In this document: positions 22,911 to 30,285 of the stretch, in pieces | Numbering within the stretch: position 1 is the first letter of the stretch | How the letters are laid out: each line of letters opens with the position of its first letter | DNA from: an uncultured Clostridia bacterium | Lineage (GTDB): Bacteria; Bacillota; Clostridia; Christensenellales; Borkfalkiaceae | Direction of reading: 5' to 3' | Length of the DNA: 37,970 bases | NCBI GenBank assembly: GCA_947627955.1 | Contig: CANQXZ010000013.1 | Span: 1-37,970 of the forward strand | Program-made: the position numbers and the translations under genes | Notes under the pieces: generated by a model | The model's database searches: none | Told to the model about the DNA's origin: nothing | Seen by the model: the letters and a program-made list of their open reading frames with translations, nothing else

Positions 22911-23801
22911 ATGGCTTTGATAAATTGTCCCGAATGCGGAAAAGAAATTTCCTCTAATGCAAAATCATGTCCTCACTGCGGGTGCGAGATTACGATATGT
23001 CCCGACTGTAATTCTGTCTTTACGAATCGTCCGGGATCATGCCCAAACTGCGGACATGTGTTCAACTATTCCACGAATAATGAAAATCAATCCATTCAGA
23101 ATGATTTCAGGGATTATATAAAAAGTAAGTCATTGATTTTAAAAATTGCGTGGATAATCGGCGGGTCGTGTCTGCCGATATTAGCCACGGGCGCGTGGGT
23201 CGTAATTGGTATAATTTTCTTCACGTTGCCTAAAGACCCGTTGGAACTTATTTATGCCTTGAATAGCGCACAGCGGACAATTCATATTGCGTTTATTTCT
23301 TACGGCATTATAGAGTTTATCGCTATGAGCATAGTAAGTATTTTTAATGAAAAATGCAATTTTTTACATATACTTGCGGCTAACAAAATGTCTTTAACCG
23401 AAATTGACGGCGTAAAGTACTGCAAAGAACATCAAAATTCTCTGAACAATGTTTCAAAAAAGGCAAACGAATGGACTTTTGCCCTTAACGCCGCATACAG
23501 GCAAGCCGATAAATCATCAATAAAATATACCGTTCTTATTATCTTGTCCAACTTAATATTTGGTGCAATACAAATTATATGTGGTACAATATGGGTTTAT
23601 CAGTTGCTTGACAAAGGCATATATTGCATTATTTGGGAAGTGGAATTTGATTTTTTCAAGAGTATCAATTATATAGCTATTGTAATTGCGTTCGCCGCAG
23701 CGGTTGCACGAACTGTTATTCAAAAAAAGTTAATAAATAGGTATACGGAAAATTTAAAGCAATGGTGCATCACCAAAGCTCTGCCGATAAATGAAAAATA
23801 A
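22911..23801 (+). CDS. Double-zinc-ribbon membrane protein, second gene of the island pair
   Basis: A 296-residue protein. Two zinc ribbons lie at the N-terminus: CPECGK...CPHCGC and CPDCNS...CPNCGH (residues about 5-48). Hydrophobic helices follow near residues 76-105, 122-145, 205-230 and 250-268, with a polar linker between the second and third (NKMSLTEIDGVKYCKEHQN). No enzyme motif is visible. The composition is AT-rich like its partner. The shared N-terminal ribbon and membrane body suggest that the two are related and may form a membrane complex. A GC-rich hairpin follows. Confidence 0.85.
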   Translation: MALINCPECGKEISSNAKSCPHCGCEITICPDCNSVFTNRPGSCPNCGHVFNYSTNNENQSIQNDFRDYIKSKSLILKIAWIIGGSCLPILATGAWVVIGIIFFTLPKDPLELIYALNSAQRTIHIAFISYGIIEFIAMSIVSIFNEKCNFLHILAANKMSLTEIDGVKYCKEHQNSLNNVSKKANEWTFALNAAYRQADKSSIKYTVLIILSNLIFGAIQIICGTIWVYQLLDKGIYCIIWEVEFDFFKSINYIAIVIAFAAAVARTVIQKKLINRYTENLKQWCITKALPINEK

Positions 23802-23814
23802 AAGTAATAATGCA

Positions 23815-23844
23815 CGCGCCTGCGGAATGTTGTCCGCAGGCGCG
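23815..23844. terminator. Hairpin after the zinc-ribbon genes
   Basis: CGCGCCTGCGGA, six-base loop, TCCGCAGGCGCG. It is convergent with the 4Fe-4S gene and has no clear T run. Confidence 0.6.
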
Positions 23845-23892
23845 TTGTTAATTGATGGAAAATTCAAAATTATTCGTTGCAAGATAAAAATA

Positions 23893-24711
23893 TCATAACG
23901 CCTTTTTGGGGCAGTTCTTCACGCATTCCATGCAGAGTATACATTCCGTTCCGTTCGCGCGCTTTAGCGAATTGTCGGTGACGTCTACGTCCATCGGGCA
24001 TACCTGTTTGCATTTTCCGCAGGAAACGCACTTGGTTTTGTCGCATTTTATCCTGAGCAATGAAAAATAGCTCATGGGTTTTAAAAATACCGTAACGGGG
24101 CAGACGTATTTGCAGAATGCACGGTTATCCTTCATGCAGACAGCAAGTACGATCCCGACGGCGTAGTAGAGGACGTTTCCGATTATAAACGCCCAGAACA
24201 TGATCCTGTCAAGATTGCCTACGTGGGCGAAAAAGAGCGCGGCGACAAAGGCAAGCGACAAAAAGAAGGTGATATAGCGTATCCAACCCAATTTTTTGCG
24301 AGGTTTTCGGGGCTGCTTATAGGGGAGGAAGTCAAGCACCATAGCCGTCCAGCAGGCGTATCCGCACCAGCCTCTTCCGAATATCAGCGGACCGAATATT
24401 TTCGCCACCGCGTAGTGTATCGTCGCCGCTTCGAAAACTCCCGTGAAGAGATAATACCAAAATCCCTCTATCTGCATGTTTTCGTTGCAGATTATCCCGA
24501 GGTAGACCAGCATATAGCAGCCGACCAGAAGCTGGGTCACACGGCGGGCGTATTTGTATTTTCCGATAAAGAGAAAGAGCCCGAGGGAGATGGAAACGCC
24601 GATATAGCCGAAATTGAATAGATAGAAGAGATTGTCTTTCGTCAGCCACAGCACGACTGCCACGCTTAAAAAAACCGCAAGTATCGCCAACGGCAGGATA
24701 TATTTTTTCAC
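23893..24711 (-). CDS. Membrane 4Fe-4S protein of the NapH/polyferredoxin type
   Basis: A 272-residue protein with about five TM segments in the first 190 residues and two ferredoxin clusters at the C-terminus. Cysteines at residues 228, 231, 234 and 238 (CVSCGKCKQVCP) and at 257, 260, 263 and 267 (CILCMECVKNCP) would hold two 4Fe-4S centres. Two further CxxxC motifs, at 116/120 (GRGWCGYACW) and 200/204 (FCKYVCP), are typical of the NapH/NosR/CcoG group. It probably carries electrons to or from a membrane quinone or a partner reductase, none of which is adjacent. The start is GTG at 24711 with GGAG eight bases upstream. Confidence 0.88.
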   Translation of the reverse strand: MKKYILPLAILAVFLSVAVVLWLTKDNLFYLFNFGYIGVSISLGLFLFIGKYKYARRVTQLLVGCYMLVYLGIICNENMQIEGFWYYLFTGVFEAATIHYAVAKIFGPLIFGRGWCGYACWTAMVLDFLPYKQPRKPRKKLGWIRYITFFLSLAFVAALFFAHVGNLDRIMFWAFIIGNVLYYAVGIVLAVCMKDNRAFCKYVCPVTVFLKPMSYFSLLRIKCDKTKCVSCGKCKQVCPMDVDVTDNSLKRANGTECILCMECVKNCPKKAL

Positions 24712-24747
24712 TGCTCCGTCTCCGTTAAAATATCGTATATCGCCGTC

Positions 24748-24776
24748 ATTATACTATAACCATCCGCGAAAATCAA
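24748..24776 (-). promoter_or_regulatory. Promoter of the 4Fe-4S membrane protein
   Basis: Reverse strand TTGATT (24776-24771), 17 bases, TATAAT (24753-24748), 37 bases before the GTG start. Confidence 0.6.
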
Positions 24777-24887
24777 GCGGGGGGGGGGTGAGGTTATTTT
24801 GCAAAAAAATTTTCCCGCCTCGCGAGTGAGGAGCTGAAATTTAACGCGATCCGACCGTTGACAATTTGATATAATATAATTATGTAA

Positions 24888-25027
24888 ATGAATAAATTTG
24901 GAAAAAAATAAAAAGTCCATTCATTTTAGCTGGAACTGGATTGCTCTTTTTGCTACCGCTTTGGGGAGTTTCTCTTAGGATGCTTTTCTTTTGCCGCAAG
25001 ATATCGGTGCGCGGACATCCGTCATAA
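24888..25027 (+). pseudogene. Possible broken or frameshifted small membrane peptide
   Basis: ATG at 24888 opens MNKFGKK and stops. In the -1 frame, reached through a run of seven A (24902-24908), the reading continues as IKSPFILAGTGLLFLLPLWG and on to a stop at 25025-25027, about 47 residues with one hydrophobic helix. It could be a gene remnant, a slippage-dependent peptide or chance. No ribosome site is visible. Confidence 0.2.
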
Positions 25028-25050
25028 CCCGACATAGTACGACATAAAAT
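25022..25050 (+). promoter_or_regulatory. SigE-like promoter of spoIIID
   Basis: TCATAAC (25022-25028), 14 bases, CATAAAAT (25043-25050). The -10 matches the SigE consensus CATACAnT at all but one defined base, with the expected spacing. spoIIID is a SigE target in Bacillus. Confidence 0.65.
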
Positions 25051-25079
25051 ATTAGTACTTAAAAAAGCGGGGTGGGGCG

Positions 25080-25331
25080 ATGCAGGACTATATTTCCGAA
25101 CGGGTGGTAAAAGAGGGGCTGTACATAATGGAGACGAAGAGTACGGTGCGCGCCGCGGCGGAGTTCTTTTCCGTCAGCAAATCCACCGTGCACAAGGATG
25201 TGACGGAAAGGCTCAGGCTCATAGACGCAAAACTCTTCAAAAGCGTGCGCAAAGTGCTCGACAAAAACCTCTCCGAGCGCCACATACGCGGCGGCATGGC
25301 GACGAGAGATAAGTACAGGCGCTCTACGTGA
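25080..25331 (+). CDS. spoIIID: Sporulation regulator SpoIIID
   Basis: Small DNA-binding protein that adjusts the mother-cell SigE regulon and helps turn on sigK. The sequence MQDYISERVVKEGLYIMETK, the helix-turn-helix TVRAAAEFFSVSKSTVHKDV and the ending ERHIRGGMATRDKYR are hallmark SpoIIID blocks. Its 83 residues match the family (about 90). GGGGTGGGG lies before the ATG. It is monocistronic, with a SigE-like promoter, so it should appear in the mother cell after engulfment begins. Confidence 0.96.
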   Translation: MQDYISERVVKEGLYIMETKSTVRAAAEFFSVSKSTVHKDVTERLRLIDAKLFKSVRKVLDKNLSERHIRGGMATRDKYRRST

Positions 25332-25376
25332 AAGCAAATTTTATCATTTTTTCTCCTTTTTTCCACCCTCATAAAA

Positions 25377-25405
25377 TTGAAATAACCCGCGGCGTATGTT
25401 ATAAT
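25377..25405 (+). promoter_or_regulatory. Promoter of the dehydratase activase pair
   Basis: TTGAAA (25377-25382), 17 bases, TATAAT (25400-25405), 31 bases before the ATG. Confidence 0.7.
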
Positions 25406-25436
25406 TCAATAGTACAGTAAGACGAACGGAAGAGAT

Positions 25437-28358
25437 ATGGCTAAATTACTCGGAATAGACGTCGGCTCCACCACCGTAAAGGCGGCGGTAATTGACGGCG
25501 AAAAAATCATATACAGTTCATATGTGCGCCATTTTTCCAAGGTAAAGGAAACGGTTTTAGCCGAACTCGGCAAGATAAAGGCGCAATTCCCCGGCGAATA
25601 CCGCGCGGCTATCACGGGCAGCGCGGGATTGGGGCTTTCACAGCGCAGCGGGATATCCTTCGTGCAGGAGGTGCAGGCTGCGTTTATCGCCATACGCAAA
25701 TTTTATCCCGATACCGACGTCGCGGTAGAGCTCGGCGGCGAAGACGCCAAGATAATTTTCGTGACGGGCGGCACCGAACAGCGCATGAACGGCAGCTGCG
25801 CGGGCGGAACGGGCGCTTTTATCGACCAGATGGCGACCCTTCTCAACATCACGGTGCAGCAGATGGACGAATACGCCCTGCGCGCGAAGAAGACCTATCC
25901 CATCGCCTCCCGTTGCGGCGTGTTCGCCAAGTCCGACATACAGCCCCTTTTGAACCAGGGGGCGAGCAAGGAGGACATTTCGGCGTCCATCTTTCAGGCG
26001 GTCGTGGACCAGACGGTTTCGGGGCTCGCGCAGGGGCGCAAGATATGCGGGCGCGTGCTCTTCCTCGGGGGACCGCTTTACTTCCTCAAAGGTCTCCGCA
26101 AGGCGTTCAGGGACACGTTGAAGCTCGGCGAGGACGAGGCAGTATTCCCCGAAAACGCGCCCTGTTTCATGTCTATAGGCGCGGCGCTGTACGCCTCGGG
26201 CGTAAACGGCGAGGACATAGACGTCTTGATAGACAAGATCGGCAGGGCTAAGGGCAGCGACGAAATTATAACGGGCAAGCCCCTCTTCTCATCGAAGGAG
26301 GAGTACGCCGATTTCGTGAAGAGGCACCGCGCCACCGACCTCGAATTCGCGGATATAGAGAGCTATAAGGGGGATTGCTATCTCGGCATAGATTCGGGGT
26401 CCACCACCACAAAGCTGATGGCGATAACCCCCGATTGCCGGATACTCTGGTCCCATTACCAATCCAACAACGGGCAGCCGCTCGATATAGCCATAGGCAA
26501 ACTGCGGGAGTTTTTAAAGCTCGGCGGCGGCAGGATAAGGATAGCGGGCGCGGCGGTCACGGGCTACGGCGAGGATCTGATAAAGAGCGCCATAAAGGCA
26601 GATTTCGGCATAGTGGAGACCGTAGCCCACTTTAAAGCCGCCCTGCATTTCAACCCCAAGGTCGACTTCATAATCGACATCGGCGGGCAGGACATAAAGT
26701 GTTTCAAGATCAAAAACGGCGCAATAGACTCCATAATGCTCAACGAGGCGTGCTCGTCGGGCTGCGGCTCGTTCATACAGACCTTCGCCCGCGCGATGGG
26801 CATGGAGATAGACAAGTTCTCGCAGGAGGGGCTCTATGCCCGCCATCCCGTGGAACTCGGCTCCCGCTGCACCGTGTTCATGAACAGCGCGGTGAAGCAG
26901 GCGCAGAAAGAGGGCGCGGGGATAGACGACATCTCTGCCGGGCTCTCCGCTTCGATAGTCAAAAATGCGATATACAAGGTCATAAGGGCGTCGTCTACCG
27001 ACGAGCTCGGGCAGAACATAGTGGTGCAGGGCGGCACCTTTTTGAACGACGCCGTTCTGCGCTCCTTTGAGCTGGAAACGGGCAAAAACGTGATAAGACC
27101 CGGTATAGCGGGGCTCATGGGCGCGTTCGGCGCGGCGCTGTACGCCAAGGAGAACGTGCAAGGGGATTCGGGCGTCATCTCCCTCGAAGAGCTCGAAAAC
27201 TTTACATATACGTCCACTTCGACCACCTGCCGCGGCTGTACTTCCAACTGCAACATAAACATTATCCGCTTCAACGACGGCAGAAAATACATATCCGGCA
27301 ACAAGTGCGAGAGGGGCGCGGGGCTCGCCCCGGCGTCCTCGCGCCTCGACATCTACGCCTACAAGCAGACTCGGCTTTTGGAGTGTGTGACGGGCTCCCG
27401 CGGCGGCAAGGGCAGGGTGGGGCTTCCCCTCCAGCTCGGAATGTACGAACAGCTCCCCGTGTGGGCGGGCTTTTTCGAAGAGCTCGGCTTCGAGGTGGTG
27501 CTCTCCGAAAAGTCCTCGCGCGCGCTCTATTTCAGGGGTCAGCACACCGTCGCCTCGGATACGGCTTGCTATCCCGCCAAGCTCATGCACGGGCACATAG
27601 AGAGCCTCCTCGACGAGGGCGTGGACTTCATATTCATGCCCTGCGAGAGCTACAACCTCGACGAAAGGTATTCCGTCAACCACTACAACTGCCCCGTCGT
27701 GGCATACTATCCCGAGCTTCTGAAAGCCAACAACGAGCGGCTCAACAAGGACAACTTCGTCATGCCGTATATCGACCTGAATATGCGCGACAACGCCGTA
27801 TCCAAGCTGCATAACGTCTTCAAAAAGTACCGTTTTTCCAAAAAGGAGATCGCCTCCGCCCTTGACGAGGGCTTCGCCCGCCTCGAAGCATACCACGCGG
27901 ACGTGCGCGAAAAGGCAGACGAGATACTGTGGCGCGCGGCGGAGGAGGGCAAGCAGGTTATAGTGCTTGCGGGCAGACCCTATCATCTCGACAACGAGAT
28001 AAACCACGGGATAAACAAACTGCTCACCTCTCTCGGGCTCGCCGTGCTCTCCGAGGACAGCGTTTTCGAGAAGAGCGAGGCGGTAAAGGTCAACGTCCTC
28101 AACCAATGGACATACCACGCCCGCCTGTACCGCGCGGCTAATTTCGCATGTTCGCGCGAAAACGTGAACCTCGTCCAGCTCGTCTCGTTCGGCTGCGGGC
28201 TCGACGCCATAACCACCGACGAGGTGCGGGCAATAATGGAGAGCAACGGAAAGCTGTACACCCAGATAAAGATAGACGAGATAAACAACCTCGGCGTCGT
28301 TAAAATACGTCTCAGAAGCATGCTCGCCGCGATAGAAGAGGCGGCTAAAAAGAAGTGA
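25437..28358 (+). CDS. 2-hydroxyacyl-CoA dehydratase activase (tandem BadF/BcrA ATPase domains plus DUF2229)
   Basis: A 973-residue protein that should use ATP to drive one electron into a 2-hydroxyacyl-CoA dehydratase. Domain 1 (about residues 4-270) starts LGIDVGSTTVKAAVIDG and has NGSCAGGTGAFIDQM and ASRCGVFAKSD, whose cysteines hold a 4Fe-4S at the dimer face. Domain 2 (about 315-575) repeats this: LGIDSGSTTTKLMAITPD, NEACSSGCGSFIQTFA, GSRCTVFMNSA. The remainder is DUF2229-like with further cysteines (TTCRGCTSNCNINIIR, SDTACYPAKLMHGH, MPCESYNLDER). Many Clostridia fuse this to the next gene in one chain of about 1,400 residues; here it is split. The substrate is unknown; a role in amino-acid fermentation is only one possibility. 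Confidence 0.92.
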   Translation: MAKLLGIDVGSTTVKAAVIDGEKIIYSSYVRHFSKVKETVLAELGKIKAQFPGEYRAAITGSAGLGLSQRSGISFVQEVQAAFIAIRKFYPDTDVAVELGGEDAKIIFVTGGTEQRMNGSCAGGTGAFIDQMATLLNITVQQMDEYALRAKKTYPIASRCGVFAKSDIQPLLNQGASKEDISASIFQAVVDQTVSGLAQGRKICGRVLFLGGPLYFLKGLRKAFRDTLKLGEDEAVFPENAPCFMSIGAALYASGVNGEDIDVLIDKIGRAKGSDEIITGKPLFSSKEEYADFVKRHRATDLEFADIESYKGDCYLGIDSGSTTTKLMAITPDCRILWSHYQSNNGQPLDIAIGKLREFLKLGGGRIRIAGAAVTGYGEDLIKSAIKADFGIVETVAHFKAALHFNPKVDFIIDIGGQDIKCFKIKNGAIDSIMLNEACSSGCGSFIQTFARAMGMEIDKFSQEGLYARHPVELGSRCTVFMNSAVKQAQKEGAGIDDISAGLSASIVKNAIYKVIRASSTDELGQNIVVQGGTFLNDAVLRSFELETGKNVIRPGIAGLMGAFGAALYAKENVQGDSGVISLEELENFTYTSTSTTCRGCTSNCNINIIRFNDGRKYISGNKCERGAGLAPASSRLDIYAYKQTRLLECVTGSRGGKGRVGLPLQLGMYEQLPVWAGFFEELGFEVVLSEKSSRALYFRGQHTVASDTACYPAKLMHGHIESLLDEGVDFIFMPCESYNLDERYSVNHYNCPVVAYYPELLKANNERLNKDNFVMPYIDLNMRDNAVSKLHNVFKKYRFSKKEIASALDEGFARLEAYHADVREKADEILWRAAEEGKQVIVLAGRPYHLDNEINHGINKLLTSLGLAVLSEDSVFEKSEAVKVNVLNQWTYHARLYRAANFACSRENVNLVQLVSFGCGLDAITTDEVRAIMESNGKLYTQIKIDEINNLGVVKIRLRSMLAAIEEAAKKK

Positions 28359-28360
28359 CA

Positions 28361-29626
28361 ATGGAAGAAATACGCGATTACACAAACGAATATCCCAAGT
28401 GGGACAAGTCCATGAAGGAGAGCTATAAGATACTCGTCCCCGATATGCTCCCGTGGCATTTCGCCATAATAGAGGATCTTCTGCGCCTCGAAGGCTACGA
28501 CATAGAGATACTCAAAAACGAGACGCGCGCGGTGATAGACGAGGGGCTCAAACACGTGCACAACGACACGTGTTATCCCTGCCTGTGCGTCGTTGGGCAG
28601 TATATCGACGCTTTGAAGAGCGGAAAATACGACCTCGACCACACCGCGCTCATGATAACGCAGACGGGAGGCGGCTGCCGCGCTTCCAACTATATGGCGC
28701 TGATAAGAAAGGCTATCAAAAAGGAGTTCCCGCAGGTCCCCGTCGTCTCCATCAACTTTTCGGGGCTCGAAAAGGACAGCTCATTCGAAATTTCGGCAAA
28801 GCTCTTCATAAAGCTCGCCTTTGCCATCATCTACGGCGACAGCATAATGTGGTGCTACAACCAGACGAAGCCGTACGAGGCGGAAGAGGGCGGCGCGGAC
28901 GCGGCGCGAGACAGGGCGATGGAAATAGTCAAAAACGCCTTCCGCGGGGGCGGCTATAAAAAGTATAAAAAGATAAACAGGGAGATAATAGACATATTCG
29001 CCGCGGTAAAGCGGACGGGAGAAAAGAAAGTCAAGGTGGGCATTGTCGGGGAGATATACGTCAAGTATTCCACGCTCGGCAACAACGGGCTCGAAAAATT
29101 TCTGCTCTCCGAAAACTGCGAACCCGTCGTTCCCGCCCTCCTCGATTTCGTGCTGTACTGCATAATAAACGTCGTCAACGACGCCGCGCTTTACGGGCGG
29201 GGCAAGTTCAAGGCGTTCATATACAGGATAGTGTACAACGTGGTGCACGGCATGCAGAAGAACGTGATAAAGCAGTTTGAGGAGGAGGGCACTTTCGTCC
29301 CCGTGCACGAATTCGAGCATCTGCGCGCCTGCGCGGACAAGGTGCTCAACCAGGGCGTGAAGATGGGGGAGGGCTGGCTCATCCCCGCGGAGATGGCGGC
29401 GCTCGCCGAGACGGGTGTTCCCAACATAGTGTGCGCCCAGCCGTTCGGGTGTCTGCCCAACCATATAGCGGGCAAGGGCGCGATAAGGACGCTGAAAAAC
29501 CTCTACAAGGACGAAAACATAGTGGCTGTGGACTACGACCCGTCGGCTACTAAGGTGAATCAGGAAAACAGGATCAAGCTGATGCTCGCCACGGCGAGGG
29601 AAAACAGCGGACAGATAAAAAATTAA
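28361..29626 (+). CDS. 2-hydroxyacyl-CoA dehydratase-like protein (HgdB/DUF2229 family partner)
   Basis: A 421-residue partner of the activase. The segments HNDTCYPCLCVVGQYIDALK and MITQTGGGCRASNYMALIRKA carry conserved cysteines that would ligate the 4Fe-4S of the dehydratase subunit; GIVGEIYVKYSTLGNN and CAQPFGCLPNHIAGKGAIR follow, as in the C-terminal part of the fused proteins. The ATG at 28361 is preferred; a GTG at 28355 overlapping the upstream stop (GTGA) is the alternative. The two genes are tightly coupled. The family is distant from biochemically proved HgdB, so substrate and even activity are open. Confidence 0.88.
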   Translation: MEEIRDYTNEYPKWDKSMKESYKILVPDMLPWHFAIIEDLLRLEGYDIEILKNETRAVIDEGLKHVHNDTCYPCLCVVGQYIDALKSGKYDLDHTALMITQTGGGCRASNYMALIRKAIKKEFPQVPVVSINFSGLEKDSSFEISAKLFIKLAFAIIYGDSIMWCYNQTKPYEAEEGGADAARDRAMEIVKNAFRGGGYKKYKKINREIIDIFAAVKRTGEKKVKVGIVGEIYVKYSTLGNNGLEKFLLSENCEPVVPALLDFVLYCIINVVNDAALYGRGKFKAFIYRIVYNVVHGMQKNVIKQFEEEGTFVPVHEFEHLRACADKVLNQGVKMGEGWLIPAEMAALAETGVPNIVCAQPFGCLPNHIAGKGAIRTLKNLYKDENIVAVDYDPSATKVNQENRIKLMLATARENSGQIKN

Positions 29627-29660
29627 CGCCGAAGCAATCTGTTTCCGGTATACAAAAAGA

Positions 29661-29687
29661 GGGGCTGCCGCAGGACGCGGCAGCCCC
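29661..29687. terminator. Bidirectional terminator between the dehydratase and nitroreductase genes
   Basis: GGGGCTGCCGC, loop AGGAC, GCGGCAGCCCC, preceded by an A run, which gives a T run on the reverse strand. Confidence 0.85.
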
Positions 29688-29701
29688 TTACTATATGCGG
29701 T

Positions 29702-30235
29702 TCATTCGGTCACGTCCACTGCCTCGCCGAAGGGGCGGCGGTTCTTTTCGCGCACGGGATAGCCCTCGGGGGCGTAGCCCAAGGCTATCACGAGGGGATA
29801 TTTCGTGCCCTCGGGCGCGCCTAAAAACTTCGCTATGCCCTTTTCGTCGCGCATGCCCAAAATGCAGGACTGCACCCCGTCGTTTTCCGCGGCGAGCACG
29901 ATATACGCCGCCGCGATCCCTATGTCTATGGGGACGAACTCCGTTTTTAGCAGCCTCTGCCCGAGCCTTTCCACCACGGCGGGCTTACCCTGTTCGATCG
30001 CTATGAACGCGGGACAGCCCGAAGCCCATCTGTTGCTGCCCAATATCTGCACGTATTTGCAGAATTCCTTTGCCTTTCCGCCCGTGACTATGTGCAGTTT
30101 ATAGGGCTGCGAGTTGACGGCGGAGGGGGCGAGGCGGGCAAGACGGCATATCCTTTCCAGCTCTTCGCGGGGAACGGGTCTGTCCGAATATTCCCGCGTG
30201 CTCTGTCTCTTCAAAAAAAGTTGTTCAAGATCCAT
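29702..30235 (-). CDS. Nitroreductase family protein
   Basis: A 177-residue FMN oxidoreductase of the nitroreductase fold. Family features are the N-terminal RQSTREYSDRPVPREEL (FMN phosphate contacts), RLAPSAVNSQPYKL (the A-PSA.N.QP block) and the C-terminal LVIALGYAPEGYPVREKNRRPF. It dimerises and uses NAD(P)H; the natural acceptor is unknown. A GAGGTGA site lies before the ATG at 30235. It is downstream of the transketolase gene on the same strand, separated by a weak terminator. Confidence 0.92.
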   Translation of the reverse strand: MDLEQLFLKRQSTREYSDRPVPREELERICRLARLAPSAVNSQPYKLHIVTGGKAKEFCKYVQILGSNRWASGCPAFIAIEQGKPAVVERLGQRLLKTEFVPIDIGIAAAYIVLAAENDGVQSCILGMRDEKGIAKFLGAPEGTKYPLVIALGYAPEGYPVREKNRRPFGEAVDVTE

Positions 30236-30254
30236 TGCTTCACCTCATATAAAA

Positions 30255-30277
30255 GGGCGCGCGGAATTTGCGCACCC
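30255..30277 (-). terminator. Weak terminator after the transketolase gene
   Basis: On the reverse strand GGGTGCGC, seven-base loop, GCGCGCCC (one G-T pair), then TTTT. It lies between the tkt stop and the nitroreductase start. Confidence 0.55.
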
Positions 30278-30285
30278 GTATTTTT

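Larger units (their letters stand above)
24712..25079. other. 368-base intergenic region between the 4Fe-4S gene and spoIIID
   Basis: Contents: the leftward promoter (24748-24776); a run of ten G at 24779-24788; a TTGACA at 24858 with only a weak TATGTA at 17 bases; a possible broken small reading frame at 24888-25027; and the SigE-like promoter of spoIIID (25022-25050). Nothing else was recognised. Confidence 0.6.

Noticed and set aside
26514-28385. 623-residue open frame on the minus strand
   Set aside because: It is antisense to the dehydratase activase, whose domains and cysteines are clear.
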